DNA of 64,000 nt from Periplaneta americana (taxonomy: Eukaryota; Arthropoda; Insecta; Blattodea; Blattidae): positions 175,677,988-175,741,987 of the forward strand of contig NC_091120.1 of NCBI RefSeq assembly GCF_040183065.1, given 5' to 3'. How positions within the stretch are numbered: position 1 is the first letter of the stretch; each line of letters starts with the position of its first letter. This document shows, piece after piece, positions 37,801-51,600 of the stretch. Both the position numbers and the translations under genes were made by a program. The notes below the pieces were generated by a model. The model had not been told where the DNA came from and did no database searches. It worked only from the letters and a program-made list of their open reading frames with translations.

Positions 37801-40457
37801 TAAAATTTTCATAGAATCTCACATACAAACTTCGCCTTCAGAGCCTGGGAGTGGAAGAAAGTGAGTCGGTGATACAAAGAATTAGTCAAAACACAGAAAA
37901 GGGATAGGAAGTTAAGTTTTATGCTAGCTGTAATGTTTGTCTTTACAGTGATTGTGCGATGCATGCCTGTATTTGATAATTTTTTGTATTGATTATTGGT
38001 AGCTACTCTCTCAGAACTCAAAATTTTACCCATAAACCAATGAAGTTTCCTAACTCAGCGTGATATCAGCCACTTTTACAAAGTGTTTTACAACGTCCCT
38101 AATAAGTTGGTTCAAGATGAATTCATACTGAATACACAACAGCTGATTATCCTAAAACATATTTTGTTCACAGAACAATGAGACATCAGGGGATGGGAGC
38201 AGGTCGTGTTCTACCAGTTTACCGACAAACTTTCTTAAAAATCTTGCAAGTGTCAAAGAATTGGGTGTGACTTGTATTTAAATGGCATTTAAAAATTGGA
38301 CTTCCGCCAGTAAAAAAAGAAGAGAAGAGGATACATGTAGCAAGAAATGTGAAATAAAGTGATATGGTATGAAAGACTTCATCGAACAATTAGGTAAAAT
38401 GAGTCACTCCATTTCCTCCATATCAACAGATAGAATTTTTTATGGAATTGAGAAGGAGGCAAAGAAGATGAACATTATGATATCCGAAGATTACTGCAAT
38501 ATCTTCAACAACAATGACACCATAAACAAGTTAAGTATAGACTGTCCAGTTTATGACTGGAAAACAAATATACAAACTGTTTTGAAGCCACCAAATGGCT
38601 GGCATTTCAAACTAAAATTCTGTAAAAGAATCAAGATAAAGGAATAAAAAATGGAGTTGCGATAAGGGGTGAACAAAACTATAGAAGAATTGTAAATTTG
38701 TACAAAGTATTTTGAAAAAGAGGAAAACGTGCTCTGGATGCAAAAATTACATTTGCACAAAAACACATGCATAATCTATAAGGAAGAACTAAGTAATGTT
38801 AACAAATTACTTAAAGAAATGTTTAAGATAACTGGAGAGACATGGAAATTTTGGACTATTGCAAGAATAACACAGACCGTATTTATAACGAGGATGAGTG
38901 TGAAGAAGATTGACTATCTGTGAACCACAGGAAGAAGGGAAATATAATATTCTGATGATATATATAAATAAATGACAATTGTTTATTATATTCCATGGAT
39001 TCAATAAAATCAATAGCTTTTTAGTATAAAATGTGGATTATTTAATGAAACTAATGTTATTAGAATTTCCAAAATCCGACATAAATTTTATTATTAGTTC
39101 CAAAATCCGACATATATTTTATTGTTAGTTCCAAAATCCGACATATGCAATAGTTAGTTCCAAAACACGACATGTCCAAATTTAATAATCTAATAACTCT
39201 TAAAAAAATACATACTTTTAGTTCAAACATGTAATTTTATCCTCAGCTTTACTATTAAAGACTATTATAAAAATTTCCTGCACATCTCAACACTGGAAAC
39301 ACTACAGATAGTTTTTTTGCTTTTTCTCTAAACCACTTAGAAAGCAAATCGGGTTTTGGAACTATACTCCATTGTGAAATCGATCGTTTATGCCAAACTA
39401 AGCATTATGGTCTTACGAGTTCAGCAGGCCAAGCCGTTTGTTGTGCAATCATCATTTGTTTTGAGTTCTCATTTTGTGAATAATGGGTCACTTAACGAAC
39501 GAAGACAATATTTTCATTAAACATTTGCACCAATATGATCACTTATCTGCCCGTCAAATTGCAAGGAACTATGCTCAGTGAGAATGGTCTGTTTCAAGTG
39601 TACAACGATTGATCAGCAAGATACAGACATGATATCCCTCCTGAGATATCATTGCGTGAAAGATCGTTTTTCTCAGATTCTCTGATGGTTTCCACTGGAG
39701 TTTCAAATGAGATCTAAATTCTATGGACTATTTTGTATGGAATCAACTACAAAAAGCAGTTTACTACAAAACAAGAATTCGTAATATTGAACATTTAAGA
39801 CAACGCCTTCTTGAATGTTGGGACTGGCTTGATCAAAGACAGATATCCAGTGCTATTGGACAATGGAGAAGACGCCTACAAATGGTTGTGTGGGCAAATG
39901 GCGGTCACATAGAGCATAATTTTTAATTTTGATTATTTGAAAGATTAATTATTATTAATTTTACCAACATTCAGTTTCTGCATTTTGAAGTAATAAATTG
40001 TCTTCAAAAACCACATTTTTCGCATCAGTGTGTATTGACTTCCATAAGATTTTAATTGAGCCTCAAAAAACATAATCAAAAGTCTTGCTCATCTTTAAAG
40101 TCTACTCTTTCCAACAGTGTATTCATTATAAATTATTGTTATGTATTTCCGAAAATCCTAAGACTCGCGTTACGGAATGCGCGCTGGTTCGAGTCCTCAT
40201 GGGGGAAGAAATTTTCTCATGAAATTTCGGCCAGTGTATGGGACCGGTGCCCACCCAGCATCGTGATGCACTTGGGGAGCTACGATAGGTAGCAAAATCC
40301 GGTTGCGAATACCAGCTATAACGGCTGGGGGATCATCGTGCTAATCACACGATACCTCCATTCAGGTTGGATGATCGTCCACCTCTGCTTCGGCATGTGG
40401 GCGTGAGGCCAGCAGCCGGCTCTCGGTCTAGGCCCTTCACGGGGTGTAGCGCCACGG

Positions 40458-40511
<54 letters not shown>

Positions 40512-42312
40512 TCCCAAAATAGAGTATTTATTTTTTTTTGCCCACTGTGTACATTTCATAGTTTCATAAATTAATTTATGCTCGACCATGCCGAAATGTA
40601 GTAATTATACACCTGGTAGCAGTCCTTTAATGCATGTCATTAAAGTATACCTACTCATTAAAGTACAGGTCTTCAGCCAATCACAAGTCAGCTTTGTACC
40701 GTTATATCGATTATTCTCGGATATGCAATCGACAGACAATTAGCGAAAAGTCACGGAGGCTGGAAATCCAATACTGTCGCAGAAGGTTATGTTCTGTTAC
40801 TATAATAATTAGCGTTAATTGTAAATAATATTCAAATAAATTCAATTTGTCATCTCGTTTTTCAATTCTAAATCACTTTCCAGGTTATATCAGACTAATG
40901 TTCATTCTTATTCTGTGCCAAGGTCAATGACATTCGGCCTCGGAAAAAATCAATACTTTCGCGTCTGCGCACATCTCACAATTCAGGTCAGTTCGCACAT
41001 AACCATAAAAAGACCTAATTTTCAATACTTTCAAGTTAGAAATATGGTCGAGCATAAAAAGTCGTATGAAACTTGCCTATAATGGTAATTAAGACGCTCG
41101 TATGAAAATTATAAAACTCGCTTGCGCTCGTTTCATAAACAATCATACTTGCGTCTTAATTACTACCATTATAGGCTCGTTGCATAATGTACTATTAAGT
41201 TATTTGACAGAAACAAAAAGCAGACATAAACTAACAAATAAGCATGCAAAGTGAATCCGTTGTGGTCAAGGTGTACGGGGTGTGTAGAATCTACTATCTT
41301 TCCCTTCATTGTGAGCTTATCGTCCTGGGTTATGGGAATGAAGGCCATTCACGTGTTACTTTTAATTGCTTGTCTAGTATGGAAGATTAAAATTATAATA
41401 AAATTGTCTGTCAAGACAAAAGACTAAACCTGTCAAGAATGAAATTCCCAAGAAAAGCAGAAAAATCCATCACCTTCAGCCAGGTTTAAATGCGTGGACC
41501 TTGGACTTAATATTGTTCTCCTTGAATGTGTTTGTCATTATAAATTGCGCGTTGCTTACTTGGGAAAGACCGTCTTGGTCTTGTCGCTAACAGCCTCTAT
41601 GAAGATGTTGCCCCTCTCCACAGCCTCCTGGACCCGGGCCCCCAACTCCTTGTTGTTGAAGTCCAGACACAGGTTGATGTCTTCGTTGTACACCCTCGCG
41701 ATGAACGCATCCGATTTGTCCATACGGGGACTCTGCTTCCACGCCACGAATTCCTTGTGCACGTTAGGATCCACCTGCAACACGTGACAGCTTGAATGAG
41801 GGCTTTTAGTGATATTTCTGTTCGACTTGCTGCTGCTTTCCACCTTGTGGAAACGCTACGAACGGGATCGAAGCGAAGAGAAGGGAAATTTCGTTTCTGC
41901 TGCCCTCATCTCGAGGAATCTGTTCAAAACAAGATTTTTCACTTGACGCCATAATTCAAAATGGCTCATTTAATAGTGCTCAGTGGCGCCAACGTATATG
42001 GGCCCGTGGGGCCTGAGCCCGCCCAATAATTTGTCGTCTTATTCATTTATTATTATTATATTTTTTATTTTATTTTATTGGGTTATTTTACGACGCTGTA
42101 TCAACATCTAGGTTATTTAGCGCTTGAATGAAATGAAGGTGATAATGCCGGTGAAATGAGTCCGCGGTCCAGCACCGAAAATTACCCGCATTTCCTCATA
42201 TTGCGTTTAGGGAAAACCCCGGAAAAAACCTCAACCAGGTAACTTGCCCCGACTGGGATTCGAACCCGGGACACCTGGTTTCGCGGCCAGACGCATTATT
42301 ATATTAATATTA

Positions 42313-42355
<43 letters not shown>

Positions 42356-42847
42356 CATCATCATCATCATCATCATCATCTTTTCCATTCTTTCTTGGCT
42401 TAGTTACCTCATGAGTAGACAGTGTATGCGGGATGACTTAAGGAAAAGTAAAGTTGTTTCGTATCGGAGTATATGGCACGTGCCGCGTCGTCAGTCTTTT
42501 ATGTACCTGGCGAGTACAGCAGCGTACATAACGAAGGAACCCCGGTCCAAATTGCAACGCAATGTGTGCAGTTGTGTTATCCTGCTCAAGTATTTAGCAC
42601 GAGTTGAATAGTTTAGTGCTGATCCAGTCATAATGTCGAAGTCAAAACGTTAAATTCGCTTAGAGATACGAAATGCGATTAAGAAGTATGCGAGTGACAT
42701 TTTATGTTTTAACGAAGACAATATCGTGTGTAATGTATGTAAAATTGAAATAAAAACCAGAACAACTCAGGTTATAGATAAACATTGCAACAGTACATCG
42801 CACAGGAAATGCGTTGAAATGAAATCTGAGGAACCACCACCACCACC

Positions 42848-42922
<75 letters not shown>

Positions 42923-45591
42923 TAGTTGTGCGGGTCTAAACGACACGTGCAACATGATGCTCAGTGAAAATATTCCTCTAAAGAAATTGAGTGATCCCCA
43001 TTTTAGAGTTTTTCTTCAGAAATTCTCTCGATACAAAAACTGTTTAAGCGATAGGCGAAGACGATTCAGCTTCGACAACTTACGAGAATATATCGTCGTT
43101 TACTGCAACGCTGGTAATTGCATCAATGATGACGAGGACTGAACCTTGCAAGGTATGTAGGCCTACTACAGTACGTCATTATTCTTTTCCTTTTGACTGT
43201 ACGGAGATACAGTAGCATGTTGACGTCGTCTGTTTACGTTTAAAACCTGTTGAGCCAATGGTCTGAATGAAAAAAATGTAACATACAGTAAATGTGCACC
43301 TACATTCAACGACAAGTCATCCCGCATCCACTGTCTACTCATGAGTGATGCCTTACTGGTGTGATTTATGAGTAGAGCCCGGAATTTTAGGTGCTAAAAG
43401 TTAATATTGTTCCTCGCTATAGTTTATAAATATTGAAGCCATGCCCCCACTTCTTTGAGACGTCATTCAGTATTTTTCCCTTCGGTACCGCTAAAGGTCT
43501 CTATCCTCTTAACCACCAATTACAAACTAGCGCACGATTTATCATTGCCATCCCCCCCCACTTCTTTGAGATGCCATTCTTGTCATTCAGTATTTTCCTT
43601 TTGATATCGTTAAAGGCCTTCAATCCTCTTAACCACCACTTACAAATTGCGCACGGTTTACAAGATCCATTGCTCAGTCCTTCTGACTCTGTTGCCTATT
43701 ATTACATATCGGACTCCTGTAAACTAGGCTTAAAACCCTCCTCACGGCCACCACTTCTATTCATCTACACTCAGTGTCATTCTTAACTTTTAGCACCTAA
43801 AATTCCGGGCTCTATTTATGAGGTACAAATCTGTCTTCGGACAGTTGACTAAACAAGAACATGATATGTGATGGTTGCTTATTGAAATCAGTAAATTACT
43901 ATAAGTAAAATTTCAACAAGTAAGGATGCATTGTTGGTGTGCACTTTATTCATCTCTCCTAGTGCCACATAAGTGTAGTGCTGAAAAGTTAGTTTTAGAT
44001 GTTTGTGACGAATTTATAGGGAGAAACACATTTGCGTCACTCCGTGCTACGTAATAGTGAGTCCATTTTGTATTATCAATTTATAGTTAGAAAGAATTCA
44101 AGTCCCCAAGTTAAAATGTTTATATAATTGTAACGTTCTATTTAATTACTAAAAGTCGATAATTGTGCAGAACAGAAACGCACAAGATAATGCGGAGATT
44201 TTTTTTATATATACTGTAGTTACTAGTATGAAGGAACAAGTAAATTGATATTGGATCAATAATTTCAGAGTGTTCCTGTAGCTCTTTCTTTAAATAACGG
44301 GCTTCTCACGTACGACGCAACTCGAGGTCTCCAGCGTTGCTGGGAAAGCATTAGCTTGGTGGGAAGGCAGCACTCACCGATTGCACAGCTGGCGGCCTTC
44401 CCCGTTTCTCGTAACAAGATTAGTCTTGCAGGCGCCTTAGCTGTAAACAATGCGTATTACTCAGCCTCGTTCAGTTTCGTTTGCCGTGTGATTGAGTACA
44501 CATTTGTTCATTCTTATTGTGTGTAGTTTCGTTCACTATGTTATACACTAGGGAGCAACGAGTGTTTATTGTGTTAAACTATGCAAGAACAGAGTCGTAT
44601 GTGGAATGTCAGCTTCCTATTATACAGAAATTTCCCGACGTACGTTTCCAATAAATCAACGATATGTAGATTACTAGAAAAATTTAGAGAGATTAGATCC
44701 GTGTTAAACATAAAGAAAACTATAAAACCAAGCGTTCTAACCGAGGAAAAATTAGACGAGATAGGAGCGGCCTTAGAAAGAGGTCCGAGAAAATCGTTGC
44801 CTCGTTTAGCATTTCAGTGATTGTGATTTCAATAATTTCGGCAGCCAAAATTCGTCAAATGTTTAATAATGTGTTCAAAAAAGTCTTTGAACACATTTTG
44901 AGCACCTTCTGTAAATAAAGGTAAGCTTAATCTAGTCGCATTACTCCTTACTTTACGCACAACTCAGGCGTATGCGGTAGACGTGCCGTGGGAGATGTGG
45001 GCAGGCGGTTGCGTCGTATGTGATAAATCCTGTACTTTTAACGATTTTTTGGACGGTGAAACGTAATTTCACCCACGTATGATTCGGCGATTTGGTGATA
45101 TTGTTTTGTGAATAAGATACGAAATACAAACGTTTTCTTCTCGCCTTAGACCGCAGGTTCATTCAATCAGTATTGATTTGATGACGTAACTAGCTTAACA
45201 AGGCCCGCCTATCAACATCGAACTGTTTGAGTGGTCAGTGACAGCTATATAGTACTCACCTCGCAACCCTCTTTGCTGTCGAGAGGCTCGGGCAGTGGGG
45301 GTCTCTGTTCCTTTACAGGTGACTCTGGTGGAGAGTTCTCTCGACCGTATTTGAGGTTGAAGTGGGAAGGAGATCGTCGATGCTTCCTAGTGAACAGGCC
45401 AACACCTGAAACATTTTCTTTTCATTAGACATCTTTTTTCTTTCCGTAACCAATGAGTGAAAGTAAGGTTTTAAATTCTTAGTGTAAGTACTAAATTGTG
45501 TCGATGTTATCCATTCGTGTATTTTGAGCATAGTTGGATAGTTTTATTTGTATTTGTTAAAATAATATCAATAATATATATAATAGTAGTA

Positions 45592-45629
<38 letters not shown>

Positions 45630-48600
45630 CATTACTAACACTGCAGTATCCCTTTTTCACCTTCCCCACGACCATCACCATCGCTGTCCGTTATAATCAT
45701 CATTATAGCCAGGATGTTTAAGCATTTATACAGGGCTTTCATTTCAAAACTTCCCAGTCTAAATAATTAATTATTTAAATTGAATTCAATTTAAACAAAA
45801 AATACGTCACTTTAGATATTGAGGGGGAAGTCTGAAACCAGGCTTAATTGCATTTTAGATTTCACCCCTACCTCCTAGCCACCCCTACTTTAAAATTTTA
45901 AATGGCACCCTCATATTTTTAAATATGAAAGAGCATTCAATTGTGTATACACCTCATTCATTTGTTTGCTCATCTTTTGTTTTCTGTCGTCGCCTGGCAA
46001 TCTGGATTGTTGTTGCAGTTGATTAGAGTCGAAGAGAATAAAGCTACAAAAACTTATTGAGCATTTCATGTAATAGTTGTATATGTGTATTAAATTATTT
46101 TAAAATGGTGTATAACCCTCAAGAAAGGACATAAATCATCCTTATTGATTAAATTTAGGAAATTATACAAAATAAGCCGTGTTCCCAACCAACAATCAAC
46201 TGATAATAACCGATCCTATGCGCCAGTTTGTTAAGAGGAAAACTGCAGTCTTAGAACGATAGCCACGCCAATGTTTCGCTCAGTTGCCGTGGCGACACTA
46301 GAGGGTTTTAGCCTAGCCGTCCACTGGCACCGTGAACGGCCGAATATTTGTTAGGCCGTATACGACCGAATACCGGACGACCGGCAGAAGAGCCGATCGA
46401 TCGTCCACTGGAGCCGACGCTTCGGCCGTCAATTATCAGTTGTATGCCCTCGTGCTACATGCTTATACTTAATACATACATACATAAATACATACATACA
46501 TACATACATACATACATACATACATACATACATACATACATACATACATACATACATACATACATACATACATACATACATACATACAAATGGCTTTTAA
46601 GGAATGACGAAAATATAGGGTATATCCGATGCTTAGAGAAAGGTGTCGCCTGGATAATTTTCATCATTTACGCCTACACAGTAAACTTCTAGAGCATAGT
46701 GCTATGTTTTTCGATTACTATCGGATGAATGCTGATACATTTCAATAGCTGTATTTTAAATGTAATTCGTCCATCAATCTCAAAATGGTCAAATTTCAGA
46801 GAAGTTGTACCACCTGAGAAACGTTTGTCAGTGATCTTACGGTAAGTAGTACATGAATAATAATTTGTTAAGCCTTAAACATTTTATTTCACTTGTTTAA
46901 CGAAAAAAAAAAAAAAAAAAAAAAACACACACACAAGAACTAATTAATTTTTCGGCGTTCATGGCGAAATTTATGGAAACAGTCATGACATGTTTCCCTG
47001 TTCGGCCGAATGAGACCGGAAAATCCCATCTGAATTGGATCGAATCGGCATTCGGCTGTCTTCGGCCGCAAACGGCCGAATAGGACGAGTGTAATGGACG
47101 CGCGCCAATGCATTCTCTTGTTGTGGGATCATTCGGTCGTGTACGACCGTAAACGGCCGAGTTGTTATTCGGCCGAATTCGGTTCCAGTGGACGGCCAGC
47201 TTAAAAGTCCCATTAGACCCTTGCCGAGTTATCACACTTTCTATTCTAAACGCTCTGGGCAACGAGTTAGATACTATAGAGAGGACAAAGACCTCAGAAA
47301 GTTGAAGACAATTGAACATTGGTCCGCCATGTTTCGGTTAGTCAAAACAAAGGGGCGTGGCTCGGATGTTGTAGGAAATGACTGTGATGAAGTTAGTATT
47401 ATTGTGAATTGAGTTACATATTAAGACTATGTTAATAAGTAAAAAGTAAAATACACACAAAACTTTACGTTTTTTAACAGCTGTAGGCCTATGTTTTATT
47501 AGTTTCACTAAATATAGCTCAGATATTAAGTGACAAGCTATACTCGATGCAACCAAAGCAAAGCACCTAAAGACGATGAATTTAATCGGCAGAAAAGAAA
47601 TAAATAATTTTTTGACTTCGTCACAAATTTAATTACCTATAGCTAATCTAACCTAATATGAAATTATGTAATTCAGTGCTCACCAGGTGATATCAAGAGA
47701 GACGACGTATGTAACTAATAGTAGTAAAATATAGGAAAGGTAGTGGCGAAAATTTAAAAAAAATATCCAGTAATTAAGTTATTGAGAAAAATTCATTTGA
47801 AATTGGAATTAACACAGAGAACTTTTGAAAACTGAAATTATTAAAACTACAAATAATCTCTTAGCATGCAACATAATAATTAAAGAATGACACTAATAGA
47901 AAGTTACTCATTATCATAACTCACCACATTTATTGAAACGATAAGATACTTACTATTAACATTGTTATCAGAAACAACAGGAGCCACAGCTAGGTACACT
48001 TCTTTTCGCGTGATGGAGACATCGTGTACTCTAATATAATTTGAAACAAATATTGTCGCGTGATGGAGACATCGTGTAGTCTAACATAATTTGAAACAAG
48101 CATTGATCTCAAACGTGTCTCGCAACTAAGCAGAGGCTTTTGCAGAATAAAACTGTTCTTACATTATTTTGAACAATAATGACAAATTGTGTGTGATGCA
48201 AGTGCTAACTTTCCTCTTTGGTAACAAAAAGAGTCCTACGCATTAATAAAAAGAAAATTGGAGTAGGACCTATAAACACAATAAATACTATACTATTGAT
48301 GGTACAAACTTATTAATACAGATACTTCGCTTATGCTCAGTCCGTCTTATCTTATAATTCTCTGCGGCAATGGTACCTGTATTGAGAGGGTTTAATTATC
48401 CAGCAACGAATATTATGATTTACGGTACATTTCATTTAAATCCGAGGTAGTGAGACATTTTTGGAAATTTTAAAGTCTAAATTATTACTTTTTCATTTAT
48501 AAATCAGCTTTTTACAAAACTTATAGTGAAATGTTTAAATTAAATATTGATGTATCTGAAAAATATAATACATGTACCAACTCGTTACAGTGTACCTTTG

Positions 48601-51600
48601 ATAAGCACTCCTTGCGGAGGCTGGCGGTACTATAGACCGATAGACCGCCATGTTTTTTAGGGAACGATCCATAGTACTGTTGGCCTCCGCAGGGAGCGCT
48701 TATCAGAGGTCTTCAGCCTCTCTATAGTATCTAACGCGTTGGCTCTGGGTAAACATCACAACAGACTCTCTTCGCTTCTTTGAGGAGGAAATACAGTACT
48801 TGTGGCTTTGGAACTCAAGATTTCTGGTGTGAGTCGAATACAGCTGCTGCTTACCTGAGAGTGTGGAGTCATCCTTGGGCCTGTTGCCCCGCGGGTCGAT
48901 CTGTGGGTGCAGGTGGGGGTTGGGTCTGCTGGGCGTGGAGGTCAGCACCAGTGTCTTGAGAGCTGCCACCTCGGCCGTGAGGACCTCCACCTGCATCTGA
49001 CTCTCTTTGAGAGATCGCTCGGCATTCGCCTGTCGTACATTTGCCTCGCGGACCATGTTGTGGGCCTCCTGCAGCGAGCAGGCACACAAAAACCGTCATA
49101 AGTCATAACACAATATTGCAATGATTGAGGTTTTGGCTGATATGTACATCTATTATCAGGCAGTACATCTCACTTGACGATATGTGTCAGAGGAAGAACA
49201 ATTGTTTGTATGTATTTGAAGTCTGACTAGTGTAATATGTAGCTAGTCGGTTATGTATGCAGTGGAGGGGGAAAGAAGTTGGTCACCCTACCCCATTATC
49301 TCCTGGCTTAGTCGTCTCATAACTGGTACCTTTATGGTATCACTTGTGAGGTTCAGACCTGTTTTCTGACAGTTCACTAAACAACAACATATTTTCTTTT
49401 ACAATATCAAATCTTGCTTTTTTCCTTGCTTCAGTAACATTTTATATAATTAATTACTATTATTATTGCATCAATAACTACTTTATGTATATTATTATTT
49501 AGCAACAGTAACAAATATAAATGACACTCGGGAGGAAATTAAACGCAGAATAAATATGGGAAATGCGTGTTATTATTCGGTTGAGAAGCTCTTATCATCC
49601 AGTCTGCTGTCCAAAAATCTGAATGTTAGAATTTATAAAACAGTTATATTACCGGTTCTTCTGTATGGTTGTGAAACTTTGACTCTCACTCTGAGAGAGG
49701 AACATAGGTTCAGTGTGTTTGAGAATAAGGTGCTTAGGAAAATATTTGGGGCTAAGCGGGATGAAGTTACAGGAGAATGGAGAAAGTTACACAACACAGA
49801 ACTGCACGCATTGTATTCTTCACCTGACATAATTAGGAACTTAAAATCCAGACGTTTGAGATGGGCAGCGCATGTAGCACGTATGGGTGAATCCAGAAAT
49901 GCATATAGAGTGTTAGTTGGGAAGCCGGAGGGAAAAAGACCTTTAGGGAGGCCTAGACGTAGATGGGAAGATAATATTAAAATGGATTTGCGGAAGGTGG
50001 GATATGATGATAGAGACTGGATTAATCTTGCTCAGGATAGGGACCAATGGCGGGCTTATGTGAGGGCGGCAATGAACCTCCGGGTTCCTTAAAAACCAGT
50101 AAGTAAGTAGCCTATTATTATTATTTTGCATACAACATCAATCATGGTCTGTTATTTCTTATACAAGGTGCAAGGGGACCATGCACCAACATTTAAGAGG
50201 TTTTTCTTAGTGCTGTTGATCGATCAAATTATTTAATCGATTAACTATTTGAATTTAATCGATTAATAGATAGATTAATCGAATTTTCATCGATTTGAAA
50301 AAATGTTTTAATATACTGTAATACCCAATTATTGTTAAATTTAACTTGTGTTCGGTGATAAGCATAAGTATTAAATGTTGTACATCTGTATATATTGTAT
50401 CGTTATATTACAAAACAACTATTTTAATTACTTACTGACATATTTATTAAGAGGCTTATAATTTATTGTGTCAATTTCTCCGGGAATTTTTGAGACAAAC
50501 ATAAATAACAAAAATTATGAAGACTCACCTAGTTAATACTGCTTCATCCATGATTTTAAACATGTGAGTGCATTCACATGCTCCGAATTAAGTGCCGCTC
50601 TATGTTTAGTAACAATGTTTCCTGCATCACTAAATACGAAAAAGAAAACTTTTTTTCTGTTAAGCACTTCTCCACGATCGTTCAATTTAAATCCAAACGT
50701 TTCACCGAGTTTACGTCTCAAATTATCATATGACATAATGGAGTTTACACTTTTCACAAAAAACTGATTTTTTTTCTTTATCAAACTAAACACACAACCT
50801 TCATATACAAACTCAGTACAGAAACTGCAACTGCAAAACTACAGCGGTCGAAACAGAAGACTGGCCCCTAATTGTAATCGAATTACCAGATTTTAGAAAG
50901 AGAAGAAGGTAGTTACGCTCTCACACACAGTGTAGAAATGGCTATTTTATAAGGGATGAGGGGGACGAATTCCAGAAAAGTATGTATTTCGTATGCTAGG
51001 AAGATGAGCTGGCAACAATGTGTAAGTTTTCTTAGAAAACCACAAAACTTAATAAGGATTTCGTATTGTGTTTCAACTTTCAATATAGGTAGGCTAGGTC
51101 ACTGTCCTCATATCTCAATCTCTTTCTGAAGTGTTTGTGCAAAGATTTTCCCTACGCACTTGGTTTACAGTTAGAAAATAACAGTAGCCTACTATTGTGG
51201 TTTTAAGTAAGAAATTTTCGAGACAGAAATATTGTCGGAATTTTTAGTACGAGTTTGTATCAACAAAATAATAATTAATATCAACTACAACCGATTAATT
51301 TTAATCGACTCGATTATTCGATTAAGTATTTTTGATCGATTAATCTTACAACAGAAATTGATCGATTAATCGATTAGATTAAATCTCCATCTCTTTCTGA
51401 AGTGTTTGTGCGAAGATTTTCCCTACGCATTTGGTTTACAGTTATTGTGCTTTTAAGTAAGCAGTTTCCGAGAGAGAAATATTGTCGGAATTTTTAGTAT
51501 GAGTTTGTATTAACAAAATAATAATTAATATCAACTACAACCGATTAATTTTAATCGACTCGATTATTCGATTAAGTATTTTTGATCGATTAATCTTACA

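Larger units (their letters stand above)
37146..40549 (+). mobile_element. mariner-like element with two later insertions
   Basis: Left end CGCAGTGGGCCAAGAAAAA preceded by TA; right end, inverted, CACAGTGGGCAAAAAAAA, followed by TA. The interior carries the two ends of a mariner-like transposase (39483-39925). The left arm is interrupted by another TIR element (37310-39372) and the right arm by a SINE (40157-40507). Without them the element is about 1 kb. Confidence 0.82.
46311..47200. mobile_element. Harbinger/PIF-like element with TTA target duplication
   Basis: Ends GCCTAGCCGTCCACTGGCAC and, inverted, GCTGGCCGTCCACTGGAACC. 3-bp duplication TTA at 46308-46310 and 47201-47203. Subterminal zones are full of CGGCCGAAT motifs. 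About 46620-46860 on the plus strand is a frame-broken transposase start ([19 protein letters not shown], then [13 protein letters not shown]), as in HARBI1-type proteins. A CATA array lies at 46465-46589. Confidence 0.85.

Noticed and set aside
42300..42380. Regular ATT/ATC array considered as a CRISPR-like or satellite array
   Set aside because: Simple trinucleotide microsatellite with no spacers.
43433..43786. 117-codon frame with repeated PHFFE segments
   Set aside because: Entirely within the non-coding hAT MITE; the repeat reflects a small internal duplication of the element.
46348..46692. Repetitive YIHT-type protein repeat
   Set aside because: Translation of the CATA microsatellite inside a Harbinger element; not a designed repeat protein.
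46897..47319. 140-codon minus frame
   Set aside because: Crosses the right TIR of the 46311-47200 element and the A/CA tract; no coding signal.
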